Origin: Serripes groenlandicus
Taxonomy: Eukaryota; Mollusca; Bivalvia; Cardiida; Cardiidae
Length of the DNA: 64,000 nucleotides
Direction: 5' to 3'
Assembly: GCA_031761405.1 (NCBI GenBank)
Contig: JASEVX010000010.1
Location: forward strand, 32,065,861-32,129,860
The stretch's first letter is position 1; each line of letters begins with the position of its first letter. A model generated the notes under the pieces. That model was not told the DNA's origin. It was given only the letters and a program-made list of their open reading frames with translations, and did not search any database. The position numbers and the translations under genes were made by a program. This document shows positions 63,390 to 64,000 of this stretch, in pieces.

Positions 63390-64000
63390 AGGGGTAAAAT
63401 GAAATGGTCACCGATTGAAGTCAGTTACCGAAACAGTGCAGAACGAAAAAAAGACATGTTGATACCAACTGTGTTTTCCGACTCCTAATCACACAGTTCT
63501 AGAGCTGATAAGATGCAGTGACGATGACATGTTCCGAGAGGAGTTATCAAAAAGACCATCATTCTGATATGATTTTCATCCTTGACAAACAGAAAATCGG
63601 TCCTGGTATCACATCCGTAAAATGTAAATTGTCAGTAAAGTAGACTGTTCATTCGACTGCTTTCGTCAGATCACAAACGTGTATATTGTTCAGCATTATG
63701 TTTTCCGTCTGTTTGCTCCATTGTGTGTGATCTTTCAGTTGGAAATTGAATATCATAAGGGTTGACACTTGGTAAACACACTTCGTCAAGGGCGCCGCCA
63801 TGTTTGAATAACGGAGAAATCCGAACGACACCGGCTAACTCCGTGACCACGGTTTTACACAAACACCTATACGTAAAATTTCGGTGTTTTCCGAAAACTG
63901 CCGAATTCGCACTCGGTGAAAAATTGTCGTTATTTAATTTCAATATAATTTAAATATTTCAAGGGATCAGAGTATTTTTTTTTAAAGAAAGTATTAATTC
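63390..64000. other. CpG-bearing edge, possible promoter
   Basis: After a last MITE relic (63290-63367) the sequence has more CpG than the surrounding DNA and no repeat I recognise. 63790-63806 reads GGCGCCGCCATGTTTG, i.e. CAAACATGGCGGCGCC on the minus strand, resembling a YY1 start-site element. A minus-strand ATGGCGGCG frame starts there. No gene can be asserted. Confidence 0.3.

Overview
This is a eukaryotic, intron-bearing, AT-rich and very repeat-dense window, most likely from a bivalve mollusc and probably a heterodont. The taxon is an inference. It rests on tRNA-headed SINEs ending in a 'GTTGAAAGCGGCGTAAAACCCC'-type tail, dense palindromic TTAA elements, elements starting with an 'AGCTCACCTGAGC' hairpin, CR1-like LINE scraps and Crypton/DIRS-type tyrosine recombinases. 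There is one 200-base N gap (15399-15598). No prokaryotic operons, rRNA genes or CRISPR arrays are present, and most open frames are chance or repeat translations.

The only complete host gene I can assemble is on the + strand, 16319-32303. It has five coding exons (16319-16720, 18884-19034, 22223-22354, 28152-28301, 31939-32303), all with GT-AG introns and matching phases (0,1,1,1). They join into a 399-codon protein with four hydrophobic segments, a G-x-W...C...C signature like the PMP22/claudin superfamily, and a very long acidic and histidine-rich first loop. A second gene is represented by one exon only: a minus-strand 5' coding exon (about 2386-2185) resembling the N-lobe start of hydroxylysine kinase/APH-domain proteins. 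The rest of that gene would lie left of the window.

Layout. 1-1.3 kb: tail of a tyrosine-recombinase element with a 130-bp direct repeat. 1.7-5.3 kb: SINEs and hairpins. 5.3-6.0 kb: 30-bp satellite. 6.3-11.0 kb: 2.3-kb tandem duplication. 11-15.4 kb: MITEs and decayed LINE pieces. 16.3-32.3 kb: the tetraspan gene, whose introns hold a 43-bp satellite, a ~1.6-kb segmental duplication and many palindromic elements. 32.3-34.6 kb: 3' flank. 34.6-41.1 kb: nested transposons, with a Crypton-type recombinase pseudogene inside an older repeat and itself containing a 1.25-kb hairpin-ended element. 41-46 kb: SINEs and two satellites that both appear to descend from the SINE 3' tail, one split by a young LINE. 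46.8-47.4 kb: 51-bp satellite. 48-53 kb: small duplications. 53.5-58.7 kb: four more hairpin-ended elements. 59-64 kb: SINEs, MITEs and a CpG-bearing edge.

The most interesting thing here is the hairpin-ended family (37971-39224, 53578-54960, 55509-56269, 57420-58662). Different copies carry unrelated tandem-repeat interiors between the same 5' and 3' stem-loops, and both stem-loops show compensatory base changes. The design matches non-autonomous Helentron/HINE elements. Several insertions (SINE, hairpin element, HINE-like element) can be dated against an empty paralogous site inside the same window.
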